Shown piece after piece: positions 22,831 to 33,377 of a stretch of 64,000 nucleotides of DNA. A model generated the notes under the pieces. The model saw only the letters and a list, made by a program, of their open reading frames with translations, was not told where the DNA came from and did not search any database. How positions within the stretch are numbered: the first letter of the stretch is position 1; each line of letters opens with the position of its first letter. This DNA comes from Aradus depressus (lineage: Eukaryota; Arthropoda; Insecta; Hemiptera; Aradidae): the NCBI GenBank assembly GCA_963662175.1, contig OY759219.1, forward strand, positions 23,974,908 to 24,038,907, in the 5' to 3' direction. Both the position numbers and the translations under genes were made by a program.

Positions 22831-23054
22831 TTTCTTTGATTTTCGAATTAACAATTGTAATTATTTTACACTCCTCTTATTGTATAGCTTCCTATAATAA
22901 AAAGAAGTCTTCGATAAATCACCGACTATGTACTTCCCCAGAATGAATTAATCCATTAACTTGTCGCTAATCTGTGTCACATTCAATTAGATTGGCAATT
23001 GTGCCTATTTTTGTGCTGATTTCGCAGAAACTTAATATGTGTGTTATTTATGGG

Positions 23055-23345
23055 TTTTTGATTGTATATATAAAATTTTATGTCATGTACATTTTCTATG
23101 GTCGATTTGGCTGTTAATCAATAGGTATCGTTCTTAGAGGATTTTGGATACACATACAAAATGCCGTGTCGATACATTCATTCTATCGGGAGTTATCATG
23201 TTCACAGATACACTCGCATAATTGTTTTTTTTTTTATGTATAGAATGAGTAGCTCGGAAAACATGAAATTCCGTTGAAAATTCAGCATCGAATTTCTGAT
23301 CGATTACATAACTTCCCTTATACTTTCTGTAGCTGGGGGAAGTAA
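23055..23345. repeat. REP-B copy
   Basis: Phrases 'cgatacattcattctatcgg', 'gttatcatgttcacag' and 'gattacataacttccc' in order, ending at 'tagctgggggaagta'. Confidence 0.6.
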
Positions 23346-23386
23346 AAAACTACCTGTCTGTGTACCTTTGAACAAGAGAATTTCAG

Positions 23387-23907
23387 TATGTGAATGGATT
23401 TGGACTCTACTTGGTTCGCGGACACTCGGGGATCCAGGGAAACGAAGAGGCGGACCGACTAGCCAAGGAAGGTTCAAGTAAGCCTTTTATAGGGCCAGAG
23501 CCGGTGCTGGGAATATCTCGGGAGACATACCGAACCCGAATTAAAGAATGGACTAAGGATCTTTTGGAGCGTACATGGAGAGAAAAGACCTCATTCAGGC
23601 AGTCGAAGATGTTCCTGGGAGGGGAGTCCAGAGTTCTGAAAGACGGGATCCTGAACCTCAAAAGGAACGAGCTTAGGCAACTGACTGGAGTTCTCTATAG
23701 ACACCTACGCACTGTGGGAGTCAAGGACAGTCCTACCTGCGATAGATGTGGGGAAGAAGACACTTCCTGGGCATCTGCTCGGGATATGCGCGAACAAGAT
23801 TCCGCATTTTTGGTGGAGATGTAATCGCAGAGGAGGACTTTAGAAGATTGAACTATGAGAGCATTCTTAGGTTCATTAAGGAAACTGGGAGACTGAGCAC
23901 TTCATGA
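23387..23907 (+). pseudogene. Non-LTR retrotransposon RNase H and C-terminal domain
   Basis: Begins in the last RNase H motif: GHSGIQGNEEADRLAKEGS, with the final catalytic Asp in EEAD. It continues FIGPEPVLGIS, LKRNELRQLTGVLYRHLR and CDRCGEEDTS. A frameshift near 23760 moves to HFLGICSGYARTRFRIFGG and then ESILRFIKETGRLSTS with a stop. The expected Cys of the knuckle lies around the shift. Related 3' scraps lie at 16843-16945 and 63788-64000. Confidence 0.8.
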
Positions 23908-24028
23908 AGGGCTTGGTTCAGGTAGTATAAACATACAGTTAATATAATAAGGGGGAAGCCCAGCGCTTCCAGGGAAGGGATAAGAGCACTGGATGCTTAG
24001 GTCCCTAGGTGTAGAACAACAGCTCACC

Positions 24029-24060
<32 letters not shown>

Positions 24061-24062
24061 TA
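23908..24062 (+). repeat. Probable LINE 3' UTR and (AT)n microsatellite
   Basis: Non-coding sequence after the LINE stop, ending in (AT)n at about 24033-24062. Confidence 0.4.
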
Positions 24063-24344
24063 TGTATCTATACTGAATTTTATATATGTATCCAAAACTA
24101 CGGTAGGGCGACACCTATTGATTTATATGAATACATATTTATATAGCACATAAAATAAATAAATAGACGTGACAATTCAACATTACATACCGATTACATA
24201 ACTTCCTCTATACTTCACTGGGGAAGTAAAAAATGATGATTCATGAACATTTTCAAAGTAATGTGCAGCATTTCAGAGAACTCAGGATTCCTATATCAAG
24301 TATGTCTCCAGACCTCGTTATTCCAAAAATGAAAACAAAATGAT

Positions 24345-24660
24345 GTCTATGTGTGTGTCAGTGAACAAGATCACTCCCAATAAAATAAATGTATCGAAAC
24401 GTATTTTTTTTATATCGAGAACCCTCTGAGGACGACACCTATTAATTTTCAGCCAAATCGGCCAATGGATAGAGGAGGATCAGAGGGGGCTCGACTCAAA
24501 ATCCGTAATAATTGCCGACGTAATGAAGATATCGACCCAATCGGTCGATTGGCTTTCTATCGATATAAATTCATCATATAAAATTTTGAATCGACTTGAA
24601 ATTCCGGTGAACTTGGACATTCATTTACATAACTTCTTCTATACTATATAAGTATAGCTG
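24345..24660. repeat. REP-B copy
   Basis: 'aggacgacacctattaattt' and 'aaatcggccaatgg' blocks, then the terminal 'gtatagctg'. Confidence 0.6.
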
Positions 24661-24949
24661 TTGAATTAAAACAAAAATGTCATATTATTGAAGCTGGTTT
24701 GAGAATGTACGGTTATGATTAAACCGTAAAGATTGTCAAAATTCAAAAAAGGTGGTTTATAAAATCCGTTTATAACCGGTTTTTTAAAAACTTTATTGAA
24801 GTCTGCAAACTGAAGGAGCTTAAGGATGAGTCAAGGAAATAATAAAGTCAAAGTAATGGGAACAAAATGTAAAAAAAAAAAAAAAACAGCTGACTATTAG
24901 AGCTAACTGCTGGAGGAATTAGTAAACGGATGCCTTGCATCCAAATCAG

Positions 24950-25680
24950 TTGATTGATTTCAGAAAATAAGCTGTGATAATAGAAAAATATATAAATAAT
25001 AATTAAATAACAAAAATTAATATTAATTAAAACAAAAAGAATAAATAATAAATATTACCACAATTCCTATAGAAATTATAGCTGGTTTTCTACTAAATTT
25101 TGATTTCTACGGTAATTTCCGAAATTAATAATTATTTCAGTTGGATTTCTTCTAAATATTATTTAATGACATGCCATATTGTTTACCTAAATTTGCAAAC
25201 ATGTTCAATCTAATCCAAAGGTATAAATTATCTTACTGGGTTCACAGGGAAAATGAATAGCATAGAATAAGAGAACATATATTGGGTTTATTTACCTAAA
25301 CCTACATTAAAAATAACATTAAAATATCAAATTACTTACAACAAAAATCTTACAAACTAATTTTTACATCTACTTTAGTCTCTTTTCTATTTAAATATTG
25401 TGGCCATTCTTTAATTCAATGTTATTTTTCTGCATGTAAACATATAAATAAATAAGAGTATCTTTGCCCATCCATTTCACTGTTATTTTCATTCCTACAT
25501 GGTTCACTACACAATAACCCTAAAAACAACTCTCGAGACTGTCCACTTCCACATCTCTAGTTAGACTGTTTCACACTATTTAAAACAGCTGATCGTTGTC
25601 TTTTGTCTCCATTCATTGTTCACATTTCGTTTTGAAACAAAATGCCCATTTTTGTATATTTATTCACTATTTGAATACAA
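24950..25680 (+). repeat. AT-rich dispersed repeat REP-E
   Basis: The same 700-800 bp sequence occurs in opposite orientation at 41465-42260 (shared blocks around 'ctactaaattttgatttct' and 'acagctgatc'). No ORF of note. Confidence 0.5.
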
Positions 25681-25706
25681 ATAATGATAATTGATTTTAT
25701 AATATA

Positions 25707-26054
25707 GGTTAGGTTAGGTTTTATGACTGATGCTCGGGCTTTAACTACGAGGTCATATCGCCTACTACCAGAGCGCGCTCCTTCGTCACTCTGGTGGACA
25801 TGAGCCCGACTCTACTATAGGAGTCCTAAATTTTGCCTACCCTAAATTTTTATTCACCTAGGGTATGGGTCTTTAACGAGTACCTGACATCATACAGGCT
25901 CGGGACCATCGCTTAACGGCCCATCCGAAGGACGGCGTGCTTAAGTTTATTTAACCTCCCAGATAAAATATGCTAAGGACCTCGGTCGGGCTTCGAACCC
26001 ACGATCTTGAGTTCAGAAGGCAAGCACGCATACCACTGAGCTATCGGCGCCCTC
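25707..26054 (-). mobile_element. SINE, full length (348 bp), 12-bp target duplication
   Basis: Complete from the GGTTAGGTTAGG tail to the tRNA-like head. Flanked by TTTTATAATATA (25695-25706 and 26055-26066). Confidence 0.93.
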
Positions 26055-26154
26055 TTTTATAATATATTAATAATCTTAATGTGTGTAAATCGTATCAGTC
26101 ATGGATGGTATCAGTTCAAGAGCAAACAGCGAAAATAAAAATCCTCGGTCAATC

Positions 26155-26650
26155 ATCGCCTATATACTTCCCACAATGAGTCAATTAAGTTTCCACTCCC
26201 TCTAAAACTTCTGAATCCTAGTAAGATGTTGTGGGACGAGATTGGCCCAGTTGTCCTTTAATCGCTACGCTGTGTGGGTAGGATGTACCACTGATGATGA
26301 CGCTGTTGCGTTGAAGCGGGTTCTGGTCAAAAATAACACAGTGGGAAGACATCTATGTTTATTTCGATAAAATTTCATGCCTATAAATTTATTTATCTAG
26401 AAGTTATTGGGATTTTTAGGTTGAGCATTCCCTCTGATTCCCCTTCCTATCAGCTGATTCCGCAAAAAGTATCGTCCGTATATGAAATTTCATTGGCAAT
26501 TATTAGAGTTTTTGAGGTTAAGCCCTTCCTAATTCCCCCTTCCCCTTGTCCAATTTGGCTTATGGGTTCTGAATACACATATAAATTACGTGTCAATACA
26601 TTCATTCTATCGAGAGTTGTGTTCACAGACACTCAAGATTCTTAAATTTA
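26155..26650. repeat. REP-B copy interrupted by a ribozyme unit
   Basis: REP-B reads up to 'cttctgaatccta' at about 26220 and resumes at about 26360 with 'tcgataaaatttc'. The interruption is a family 2 hammerhead unit. Confidence 0.6.
26287..26327 (+). ncRNA. Hammerhead motif, family 2, stem III damaged
   Basis: ACCA, CTGATGA, T, GACGC-TGTT-GCGTT, GAA, GCGGGTT, C, TGGT. Stem I and the catalytic core are intact; the usual self-complementary AACCGGTT is mutated. Confidence 0.6.
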
Positions 26651-26739
26651 GATCTGATTTGATTTTGGCAGAAATCGAAAAACTTCGGGGCACATTTTAT
26701 AAGTAAGTACATTTTACAAGATACCGCTTACTATAAGTT

Positions 26740-27014
26740 ATTAAGACTGATGCCCACTCTTTAGCTACTAGAAATCGCCTACTACCAGAGCCCTATTTCA
26801 TCCCTCTGGTGGAAATAAAACTGACTCTATGGGAGTCCTAAATTTTGCCTACACTAAATGTTTATACAATTAGGGTAAGGGTCTTTAACTAGTACCTGAC
26901 ATCATAGAGTCTCGAGACCATCGCTTAACGTCCCATCCGAAGGACGGCGTGCTCAAAGTTTTTCCACTTTCCAGATAAAAAACCCAAGAGCTACCGCTGA
27001 GCTACCGGCGCCCT
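26740..27014 (-). mobile_element. SINE, decayed, antisense
   Basis: Near full length but with scattered changes and a gap in the head region. Confidence 0.65.
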
Positions 27015-27242
27015 ACCGCTTATTTATGTTACATAATCAAAAATCTTTGCAAATAATTGTTGTTGAGAAAACATTTTTTTTTACAAACAGATATTTACAA
27101 CTGTATAAAAATAAGAACAACAAGCAAATATGCAAAGAGAGAGATAATGGCAATGTCAAAATGTCAAGAGGGGAGAAATCACCCAGTGGTGACACTCCCT
27201 AGTCACTGATTTCCTCTCATTTGTAACTAATCCCTGTCACTG

Positions 27243-27560
27243 TCACTGTATCACTTAGGAAGTCTCTAGGCCATTGACGCTTAATCCGTCGTTGGGGAAG
27301 TATGGCAGAATGGAGCCACGGACTAAAGGATTATTGTGGGAACTAAGAAGGGAAAATAATTTTTTATACTTGGATTTAGCGACTTCGGTGACAAAAGGTA
27401 CGTTAAGTTCAATGTGGGAGACGTAATAAGGAGCATTGGCTATTTTACGAAGGATTTTGGATTGAAAGGATGCGCTGAAGATTGGAAGCCTTGGCCCAGA
27501 GTTCAAGTCCGTAAGTCCATATAGGTTTGAGTACTGCATTGTATATAAGTCGTTTTGTTT
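27243..27560 (-). pseudogene. Jockey-type reverse transcriptase C-terminus
   Basis: One open frame gives FQSKILRKIANAPYYVSHIE, then LNVPFVTEVAKSKYKKLFSL, then LSSHNNPLVRG. This is the end of the polyprotein of Jockey-like elements ('FQSKxLRxIxNAPWYV'). Upstream catalytic motifs are absent. It differs from the copy at 8302-8700, so at least two Jockey lineages were present. Confidence 0.75.
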
Positions 27561-27605
27561 TCAAAATTCTGGGGGTATTGAGGGTCAGTCAATGAAGAAA
27601 ACACT

Positions 27606-27660
27606 ATTCAAATGCCAACGTTTCGATATATTTCATATCATTAGCAGAGCTCTGGTCTGG
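27606..27660 (-). ncRNA. Decayed hammerhead-like motif, family 6
   Basis: CTGCTAA (for CUGANGA), T, GATAT-GAAAT-ATATC, GAA, palindrome ACGT, T. Stem II is a perfect 5 bp but two core bases are changed. Confidence 0.3.
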
Positions 27661-28704
27661 ACTCCTAAAGGAATATTGCGTCTACAGAAGTATGAGACGA
27701 CGATCCTATCCAAGACCAATTCTGGGGGGCTCCCGCAGCCATCTGTATCCCACAAAAGGGCTGCTTTTTGGACATCACTTATCTAAATGTATTTAGATTT
27801 CTATATCTCCTATTTAGGTACACTCAGAATACATTAATCGATTCGAAGAAGGACTGGTCTAAATTCTTTTCCAAAAGTGATACTCCTTATTTTTTTTTTT
27901 GTTTTATTTTTTGGTATCGTTGCGCTTCTTCAGAGGTGGCCTCCGAGACATTTAGAAAGTTTTAAATTCAATGCAGGGACTACGTGTCGCATCCCGATTC
28001 GGCGCTTCGATAAAAATGCACCACACTTCTTAATTTTTTTTTTTGTGCATCTTCAGAATTCCTTCGAGGAGGGAGGTCATTCGAATTTTTTTTAATTTTA
28101 TTTTTTTACTATGATTTAAGACTTTGAAATTGTCCGACAGACATCTGCTACTTGGGAGGTCAACAATGAGAATAGCAAATCTTTGAAACTCATTTTGTTA
28201 AACGATTCACCAATTTACACGAAAACGGTTTGCCCAATAGAAAAATTGATACCTAACAAAAATGTTCTTGTTTACATTTTTAATTGCTAATGTGATTTGT
28301 GACTAACATTTTTAAAAATTGTTTTTGGTTATATTGAGAATATGAGCCCCTAGGATTCCACATTTCTGGATTTGAATCAGAAAAGCCTGGTTAAGAAGAG
28401 AAGCTTCAGAGACTGTGTTCAACATTTCACATCATAAGCATATTATCAGGATGAACGTTTGAGGTCATGCGTGCAGAATTTGATGAAGTGCGTGAAATGT
28501 AATGGTAACTTTCTGTAAAGAGATGAATGCCCTGCAAACTCAACGTGTCTAGATCAGTTACAAGACCAGAGTTTGAGGAGTCGTCAACCCATTTGAAACT
28601 TTCTTTTTAATAAATAAAAAATAAGTAGTGGGTGAATCAAACGGAAATGTACTTTCCCAGCACGAATTACGTTTTTGCTCTTCGTCCAAAATCAATCGAC
28701 CATA

Positions 28705-29163
28705 TGGGCTAGACAGGATTTTGAGCGGGGGGGGGGGGCAAAGTTAGGCTACGAGAGTGGAGGGTAAAGACTCCCGGGGGCAGAGCCCGCAGTTTCCATG
28801 GTTAGCGTTGCAGACTTTTTGCTACATTTCCTGCTGCTGCGCTTTGCATTTTTACTACGCATGTAAAATCAGCTTTAAGAGTATAAAGTATAACATAAAT
28901 GACGATTTGAGCGAGGAAATGAAATGATCTAATTCATATATATTTAAATAAATGTAATATGACTTGTTTTGTACATGTACATTTATGTAACAGCTGATTG
29001 CTGATTTAAGAATCAGACGAACGGGAAATTTGAAGATCCTATTGGTAACTTGCAAGCATTTAATTTTTAATAAAAACTATTTTTTTAGTTTATTTAATTT
29101 TTATCTTGGTTTTTTGCTCTGGCCAGGGGGGGGTACGCGCCTCCCCCCCTGCCTACGCCCCTA
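28705..29163 (+). mobile_element. hAT MITE, second copy, inside REP-B
   Basis: About 460 bp matching 58642-59258 with an internal deletion. It begins in a decayed 'ggctagacaggattttgagc' and ends 'gcctacgcccct'. REP-B is present on both sides (about 28630-28704 and 29164-29300). Confidence 0.75.
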
Positions 29164-29299
29164 GCTAAATGGTTGATTTACAAAGGAAGTTCTGATTCCT
29201 AATATAAACTTTTGCGTTAATACATTCATCACATCGGCAAAATTCAATAATATAGACGTGTTTTTTTTAATGCATTTCTTAAACATTTTTCGGGAAAAA

Positions 29300-30050
29300 C
29301 GTTTAATAATTACTGTCGCCCACCCTTATCACCAAAAAGATCGCTCAGAAAAAAATCATGAACATTGAGAATTAGGTGTAGATTGAGCCAAAATTATCAG
29401 GATTGAAAAATTCTAGTGCGTTCACTTGTAATAAACAATTTAATTGTTTATTTACTTATAACTACTGAACCATTGGTTTTAGAGAAAAAGTTTTTCGACA
29501 AGAAATATTTTTCACGATGTAAGGAACAACTTTTGTTTAAACAAGTTTAATTTTAGTGGGGGGCTGATGCCACGAAAAATTAATTGTGCAAATATAGTTT
29601 GCACTTGACCGATTTTTTTTCTTATAACATTTTTAGAATGACCTTTATTTTAATGTAATTTTTGACATATAGATTGGATGATCAGTTCTGCTGCCTTATT
29701 CTGAAGCTCTTCCGACAGGTCGCTTGCCCAGATCACCTCTCGGCTATTATATTCTATCATAGTTCCGTTATGTTACAAAGGACAAAAAAAGAACTATAGA
29801 AAACAGGATGCCCTAGGCTTGAGGTTCCTCATCTGGGTTCCCCACTGTTTTTAACCCTGGTGACACGATTTTCCTCGTAGTAACGGTCCTGCATTGTTAT
29901 TTTTTCCATAATTTTTTATTTGCCTGTCATTCTGAATTTTTTTTTTTTTTTCTCCCACAATGAGTAATAGTTTCAATTAGTAACAATTTTTACTCAAAAT
30001 ATAATTATATGTACGTAATATCTGTACTATATAGTATATATATATTATGT
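29300..30050. other. No gene recognised
   Basis: AT-rich; T-run at 29938-29951. No supported feature. Confidence 0.35.
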
Positions 30051-30052
30051 TT

Positions 30053-30390
30053 AGAGGGCGCCGGTAGCTCAGTGGTATGCATGCTTATCTTCTGAGCTCA
30101 AGATCGTGGGTTCGAAACCTGAACGAGGCCCTTAGTTTATTTTATCTGCTAGGTAAAATCAACTTAAGCACGCCGTCCTTCGGATGGGACGTTAAGCGAT
30201 GGTCCCGAGCCTGTACGATGTCCAGTAATCGTTAAAGACCCCTACCGTTGGTGAATAAAAATTTAGGGTAGGCAAAATTTAGGACTCCCACAGCAGAGTC
30301 GGGCTCATGTCCACCAGAGTGACGAAAGAGCGCTCTGGTAGTAGGCGGTATGACCTCGTAGTTAAAGCCCGGGCATGAGTCATAAAACCT
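30053..30390 (+). mobile_element. SINE, full length, sense
   Basis: Head with A box TAGCTCAGTGG and B box GGTTCGAAACC, full body and tail ending 'cataaaacct'. Confidence 0.9.
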
Positions 30391-30449
30391 GAAGTATTAT
30401 ATTTATTCTGCTGTGTATATATTTATAGGTAGTGAGATATTGTGTCTCT

Positions 30450-30722
30450 TGCCTAATTTAACTACGAAGTCATATCGCCTACTACCAAATCGCTCTATTG
30501 TTGAGAGTCCTAAATTCTGCCAACCCAGCCATATTCACCAAGAGGGTCTCTTACGAATAATTAACATAATACAGGCTTGGAACCATCACTTAACGTCCCA
30601 TCCGAAGACGGCGTGCACCAGATTTTTCCACCTCCTAGTTAAGAAACTTAAGAGACTTGGCCGGGTTTCGAACCCGCAATCCTGACCTCAGAAGGCAAGC
30701 ACTTTACCTTCTATGACCTAAT
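30450..30722 (-). mobile_element. SINE, decayed, antisense
   Basis: Lies tail to tail with the preceding copy and has several internal deletions. Confidence 0.65.
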
Positions 30723-31080
30723 CAAACATTTTTACAAATAAAAGTTGCAGAGAAAAGTAAAAACCACATTTTATACGAAATACCATCTTTTGCAGGTTTG
30801 CGAAATTTGTTTTAAACCCCAATTTTTTTAGAAGTTAACTCGATTTACACGAAAACTGTTCGGCCTACCGAAAAATTTAATTCAACCAAAAATATTTCTC
30901 ATTAAATTTCCAGTTACTTGTATGCCTCCAAATTTGACAAAGGATCAATACGAACATGTTATGGGGCCCCAAAGCCCAAAGAATGTAAAATATTTTTCCG
31001 TAGGAAATATTTCGTAGTAATGTTTAAATTATAACATCCCAGCGACGAATTTAAACTATTAAAAATAAGGAATAAAAATA
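30723..31080 (+). repeat. REP-C, second half
   Basis: 'gatttacacgaaaac' and 'aggatcaatacga' blocks as at 10190-10450. Confidence 0.45.
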
Positions 31081-31087
31081 AATATGT

Positions 31088-31232
31088 ATGAGACTAGACT
31101 TTTTTTATAATACGATCACCCTCTCTCTCAAATTAATTTCATACTGGCATTACTGTGTGGCATGACATTAATTTGAGGAGAAGGACAGTGATCTGTAAAA
31201 AAGAGGTCAGTATAAGAAAGTGCAGTTATTAA
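31088..31232. repeat. Foldback family P, copy
   Basis: Palindromic around 'actggcattactgtgtgg'. Confidence 0.5.
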
Positions 31233-31696
31233 TATTAAAATATAAAATTAAATTAATAGCTTGCAATATTTCTAGATATTTTTTAGCTACTCACTAAAAG
31301 TTTTGCGAAATTCGATCATACGGTATCTTCGACTGACAGCTTTGAATTATACTATAGTGACTGCAGCCAATTTATATATATTTTCATATAAATAATTATT
31401 CTTGCTGCAGTAAATGTGATATCTGACAGTGTGATGCCGGGGATCAATGTGCTGTCAGAGAGACGTACTGCAAGGTGATGGATAGTTTTCTCGCTCGGTG
31501 ACCTTCCCTGACGCCCTAATCAGATGAGAGATGGATGTCGGTTAATGATCAGTCATTTGCATATCCGACCTATCATTCAACTAAGGCGTGATTAGTAGCT
31601 TTGGTCGGAGCCATTTAGATTGGGGGATTCACCTTCACTCTAACGACATTAGCCAAACCCCCACCTCCCACCCACTCGCCAACCTAGCTCTATAAT

Positions 31697-32475
31697 ACAG
31701 GTTGTCAAATAAAATGTAGTATGACCTCTCATAGATTTTTATTAAAAGTAGCTAGCCGGCTTTCGAGGTTCCCCTCAACTGATGGCAGTCTACAAAAGAT
31801 ACCATCCTTAATATAATATAAAGGCAACAAAGATAAATATATATTAAATTGTAAAAAGTTTTTAGATTTATTTATTTTTATTATAGGTTAGGGTTAGGTT
31901 TTATGACACATGCCCGGGCTTTAACTACGAGGTCATATCGCCTACTACCAGAGCGCTCTTTCGTCACTCTGGTGGACATGAGCCCGACTCTACTGTGGGA
32001 GTCCTAAATTTTGCCTACCCTAAATTTTTATTCACCTAGGGTAGGGGTCTTTAACGAGTACCTGACATCGTACAGGCTCGGGACCATCGCTTAACGTCCC
32101 ATCTGAAGGACGGCGTGCTTAAGTTTATTTTACCTCCCAGATAAAATAAACTAAGGGCCTCGGTCGGGCTACGAACCCACGTTCTTGAGCTCAGAAGTCA
32201 AGCATGCATACCACTGAGCTACCGGCGCCCTCGCCTTTTTATTATAAAATTATTTAGTTTTCATTCAAAATTTTTTAATTTTTTATCAGGTATGGTTATT
32301 TTTTAACTTTTTACAATTTAATATATTTATCTTTGTTGCCTTTATATTATATTAAGGATGGTTTCTTTTGTAGACTGTCTGATGATGAGGGAAACCTAGA
32401 AAGCCGATCGGACGTATCTTTTAATAAAAATCTGTGAGAGGTCATACTACATTTTATTTGACAACATGTGAAATA
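31697..32475. mobile_element. Ribozyme family 4 inverted-repeat element holding a SINE
   Basis: Arms 31697-31870 and 32300-32475 are inverted copies ('gacctctcatagatttttat', 'accatccttaatataatata'). The minus-strand arm has GAGG-GGAA-CCTC, GAA, palindrome AGCCGGCT, A. The plus-strand arm has intact CTGATGA and T but a damaged stem III. The loop was invaded by the SINE 31886-32235. Confidence 0.6.
31886..32235 (-). mobile_element. SINE, full length (350 bp), 11-bp target duplication
   Basis: Flanked by TTTTTATTATA (31875-31885 and 32236-32246). Both boxes are recognisable. Confidence 0.92.
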
Positions 32476-32564
32476 ATCACTTCTCACTACATCAGCCATC
32501 TTCATATTAGCTCTATAACCTCCTTGTCGCGTTTGTTTCTTTTGATCAACGTTCTTGGGAAAAT

Positions 32565-32950
32565 AGCAACAACGTTGGTCACGAAGTCCGGATGACCGAA
32601 GGACTTACGCATACTTTTCCGGGTGTCTGGTTATGTCTCAACTCGACGTGGGTACAGCCTGATCACTGCATGCCCATATATATTATCAGGATATGGAATT
32701 TTTAACTCTAAACTATTTTTTTTTACGAGGAAGAACAACTCAAACTGTTCATGTGGGGGCATCGAGACTGCAGAACATGCCCGCTATATGACCAGGCCAG
32801 GGTGGAGTTGATTCGCGGGACCGTACCTGAAACTGAATTTGCGGCAGATGGTGACGGAGAACGGTTACCCGGTGTTCAGTCGGTTTGTTGGCTCCTGGCG
32901 ACCACCGATTACCAGTGGTCGCCCCCGCCCCGCCATAACCTCACTTAAGG
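32565..32950 (+). pseudogene. LINE polyprotein C-terminus (CSCGG knuckle type)
   Basis: First frame: RRGYSLITACPYILSGYGIF, then NCSCGGIETAEHARY. After a shift: DQARVELIRGT and LPGVQSVCWLL. This is the region after RNase H in R1/LOA-like polyproteins ('SGHGxF...CxCGxxETxxH'). The same family lies antisense at 46130-46690 and 4388-4535. Confidence 0.72.
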
Positions 32951-33061
32951 TGTACCAAAAAACAATAAAGGATAACACGGTTCGACGTTCTTGTTTATAA
33001 TAATAATTATACTTATTGTTAGTTATTTCTGCTAGGATTATTTATATGTGTGTATTTGTCT

Positions 33062-33290
33062 GGAAGGTAGAAAAACCTTGAGTTCACCGTCCTTTGAATG
33101 GGACAGTAAGCGCAATGTCAATTACTCGTTAAAGACCCTTTACCCTATGTGAATAAAAACCTAGGGTAGGCAATATTTAGGAGTCCCTGAGTAGAGTCGG
33201 GCTCTTGCCCAGCAGTGACGAAATAGCGCTCTGATAGTAGGCGATATGACCTCGTAGTTAAAGCCCGGGCATGAGTCATAATAACTAACA
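33062..33290 (+). mobile_element. SINE, head missing
   Basis: Body plus CTAA-type tail. It lies just beyond the poly(A) signal of paralogue 1. Confidence 0.75.
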
Positions 33291-33351
33291 TATACAGGTA
33301 ATACCTGGAGAAGTAATAAAAAGTCACCTTTGTGAGAGTTTAAAATGTATG

Positions 33352-33357
33352 TTTATT
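33352..33357 (-). terminator. Poly(A) signal of paralogue 1
   Basis: AATAAA on the minus strand, 20 bases after the TAA stop of the gene. This implies a very short 3' UTR. Confidence 0.5.
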
Positions 33358-33377
33358 CATAATGCAGGTTTCCATGT

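Noticed and set aside
22423..22854. 143-codon periodic ORF on the minus strand as a repeat protein
   Set aside because: It has no ATG, is explained by a 45-bp minisatellite whose length is a multiple of three, and shows no sign of selection.
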